Below are positions 63,596 through 64,000 of a DNA stretch of 64,000 nt, in pieces. The notes under the pieces are model-generated. The model was not told the origin of the DNA. It worked only from the letters and a program-made list of their open reading frames with translations, and did not search any database. The stretch is from Sporomusa acidovorans (lineage in GTDB: Bacteria; Bacillota; Negativicutes; Sporomusales; Sporomusaceae). Every line of letters starts with the position of its first letter. Within the stretch, counting starts at the first letter, position 1. The stretch lies in assembly GCF_900101845.1 (NCBI RefSeq), contig NZ_FNAM01000002.1:124001-188000 (forward strand). Reading direction: 5' to 3'. A program made the translations under genes and the position numbers.

Positions 63596-64000
63596 TTATA
63601 AGCCTTTTTGCTCAATACCGCTGTACAAAAAACCAAGGTGAGTCGTTGAATTCATAAGCACCAACCGCCATTTGCCGTCCTGGTATTCGAATACATTAAT
63701 ACAGGTATTATCTTGTTTGATCTGCCAGAAATGAGTGAGATCAATATCTAAAATATCACATAGCACCGCCTTGTTGACCGCATCATGGGCCACTACCAGT
63801 ACGGTCTGGCCTTGGTGCTTGGCGGCCAGCTCACGAAAAGCAGCCATCGCCCGGTCGCGAACAGCAGTAATATCTTCACCGCCCGGTCCGGGCATGGTAA
63901 CTCCCACTACGGTAGTTTTCCATTGGACAAGGAGTTCGGGATACGTTTTACCGACCTCGTCACTAAGAAGGCCTTCCCATTCGCCATGATTAATCTCCAG
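63596..64000 (-). CDS. histidine phosphatase family protein (5' end outside window)
   Basis: 134 residues are present, in frame to the window edge, starting LEINHGEWEGLLSDEVGK (the conserved Glu region of phosphoglycerate mutase-like phosphatases) and with the second active-site His in VLVVAHDAVNKAVL. The N-terminal RHG motif is beyond 64000. Family members include alpha-ribazole phosphatase and broad phosphatases; the substrate cannot be told. Confidence 0.85.
   Translation of the reverse strand: MEINHGEWEGLLSDEVGKTYPELLVQWKTTVVGVTMPGPGGEDITAVRDRAMAAFRELAAKHQGQTVLVVAHDAVNKAVLCDILDIDLTHFWQIKQDNTCINVFEYQDGKWRLVLMNSTTHLGFLYSGIEQKGL

Overview
The window looks like chromosome of a diderm, anaerobic Firmicute of the Negativicutes, probably an acetogen-like Sporomusaceae. 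This is inferred from Gram-positive style ribosome binding sites and T-box and glycine riboswitches, found together with an outer-membrane porin whose last residue is Phe, B12-dependent ethanolamine ammonia-lyase, a two-protein glycine decarboxylase, a selenocysteine tRNA and many sigma-54 promoters. No 16S gene or other taxonomic marker is present. Almost every gene is on the minus strand; the exceptions are two small genes near 3.7-4.7 kb, two micro-ORFs near 15 kb, amtB-glnK and one uracil-DNA glycosylase.

Layout. 0-2.8 kb: hexuronate/pectin genes kduD (cut by the window edge) and kduI with a LacI-family regulator and repeated operator-like sites. 2.9-5.1 kb: small proteins of unknown function and a C39-like cysteine peptidase. 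5.2-11.5 kb: a BioB-like radical SAM enzyme, then eutH, eutA, eutC and eutB with no microcompartment genes; the eutB leader carries a terminator that overlaps an ANTAR-type antiterminator hairpin. 11.9-14.7 kb: rocD with a clear sigma-54 promoter and a RocR-like activator that has lost most of its PAS domain. 14.8-15.4 kb: two micro-ORFs. 15.9-27.5 kb: a fatty-acyl oxidation/reduction operon (CoA-transferase, two acyl-CoA dehydrogenases, FixA, FixB, FixC, FixX, a soluble chemoreceptor-like protein, acyl-CoA ligase) behind a sigma-54 promoter, with its divergence-free upstream neighbour a PAS sigma-54 activator.

27.7-39.2 kb: a cell-envelope region with a wrecked porin, a secreted carboxylesterase, a secreted Ntn-hydrolase and an intact porin, followed by an NtrC-type regulator, a CHASE4 hybrid kinase and a 5'-truncated chemoreceptor gene. 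Near-identical TGGCAT-N5-TTGC promoters precede the esterase, the porin and the chemoreceptor remnant, so these probably form one sigma-54 regulon. The esterase and porin leaders are copies of each other and both carry the 3' end of a decayed gene. 39.6 kb: tRNA-Sec. 39.8-42.0 kb: amtB-glnK behind a leader with two hexaloop hairpins, each overlapping a terminator.

42.0-48.4 kb: feoA-feoB with a Fur box and a 46-residue Cys-rich protein, then a cobalamin-riboswitch operon (cbiL plus a BtuCDF-type transporter). 48.4-57.1 kb: a glycine cleavage operon under a tandem glycine riboswitch: gcvT, gcvH, gcvPA, gcvPB, two radical SAM proteins that look like the split lipoyl synthase LipS1/LipS2, lipM and lpd. 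This one transcript appears to build the glycine cleavage system and its lipoyl cofactor. 57.2-64 kb: serS with a T-box, an HD-GYP protein, family-4 uracil-DNA glycosylase, a thioredoxin-reductase-like flavoprotein without an NADPH motif, an iron-sulfur aldo/keto reductase, a TPR protein and a histidine phosphatase cut by the window edge.

The strongest candidates for something little described are the glycine-cleavage/LipS operon, the doubly gated amtB leader and the eut leader, and the sigma-54 envelope regulon of unknown inducer.
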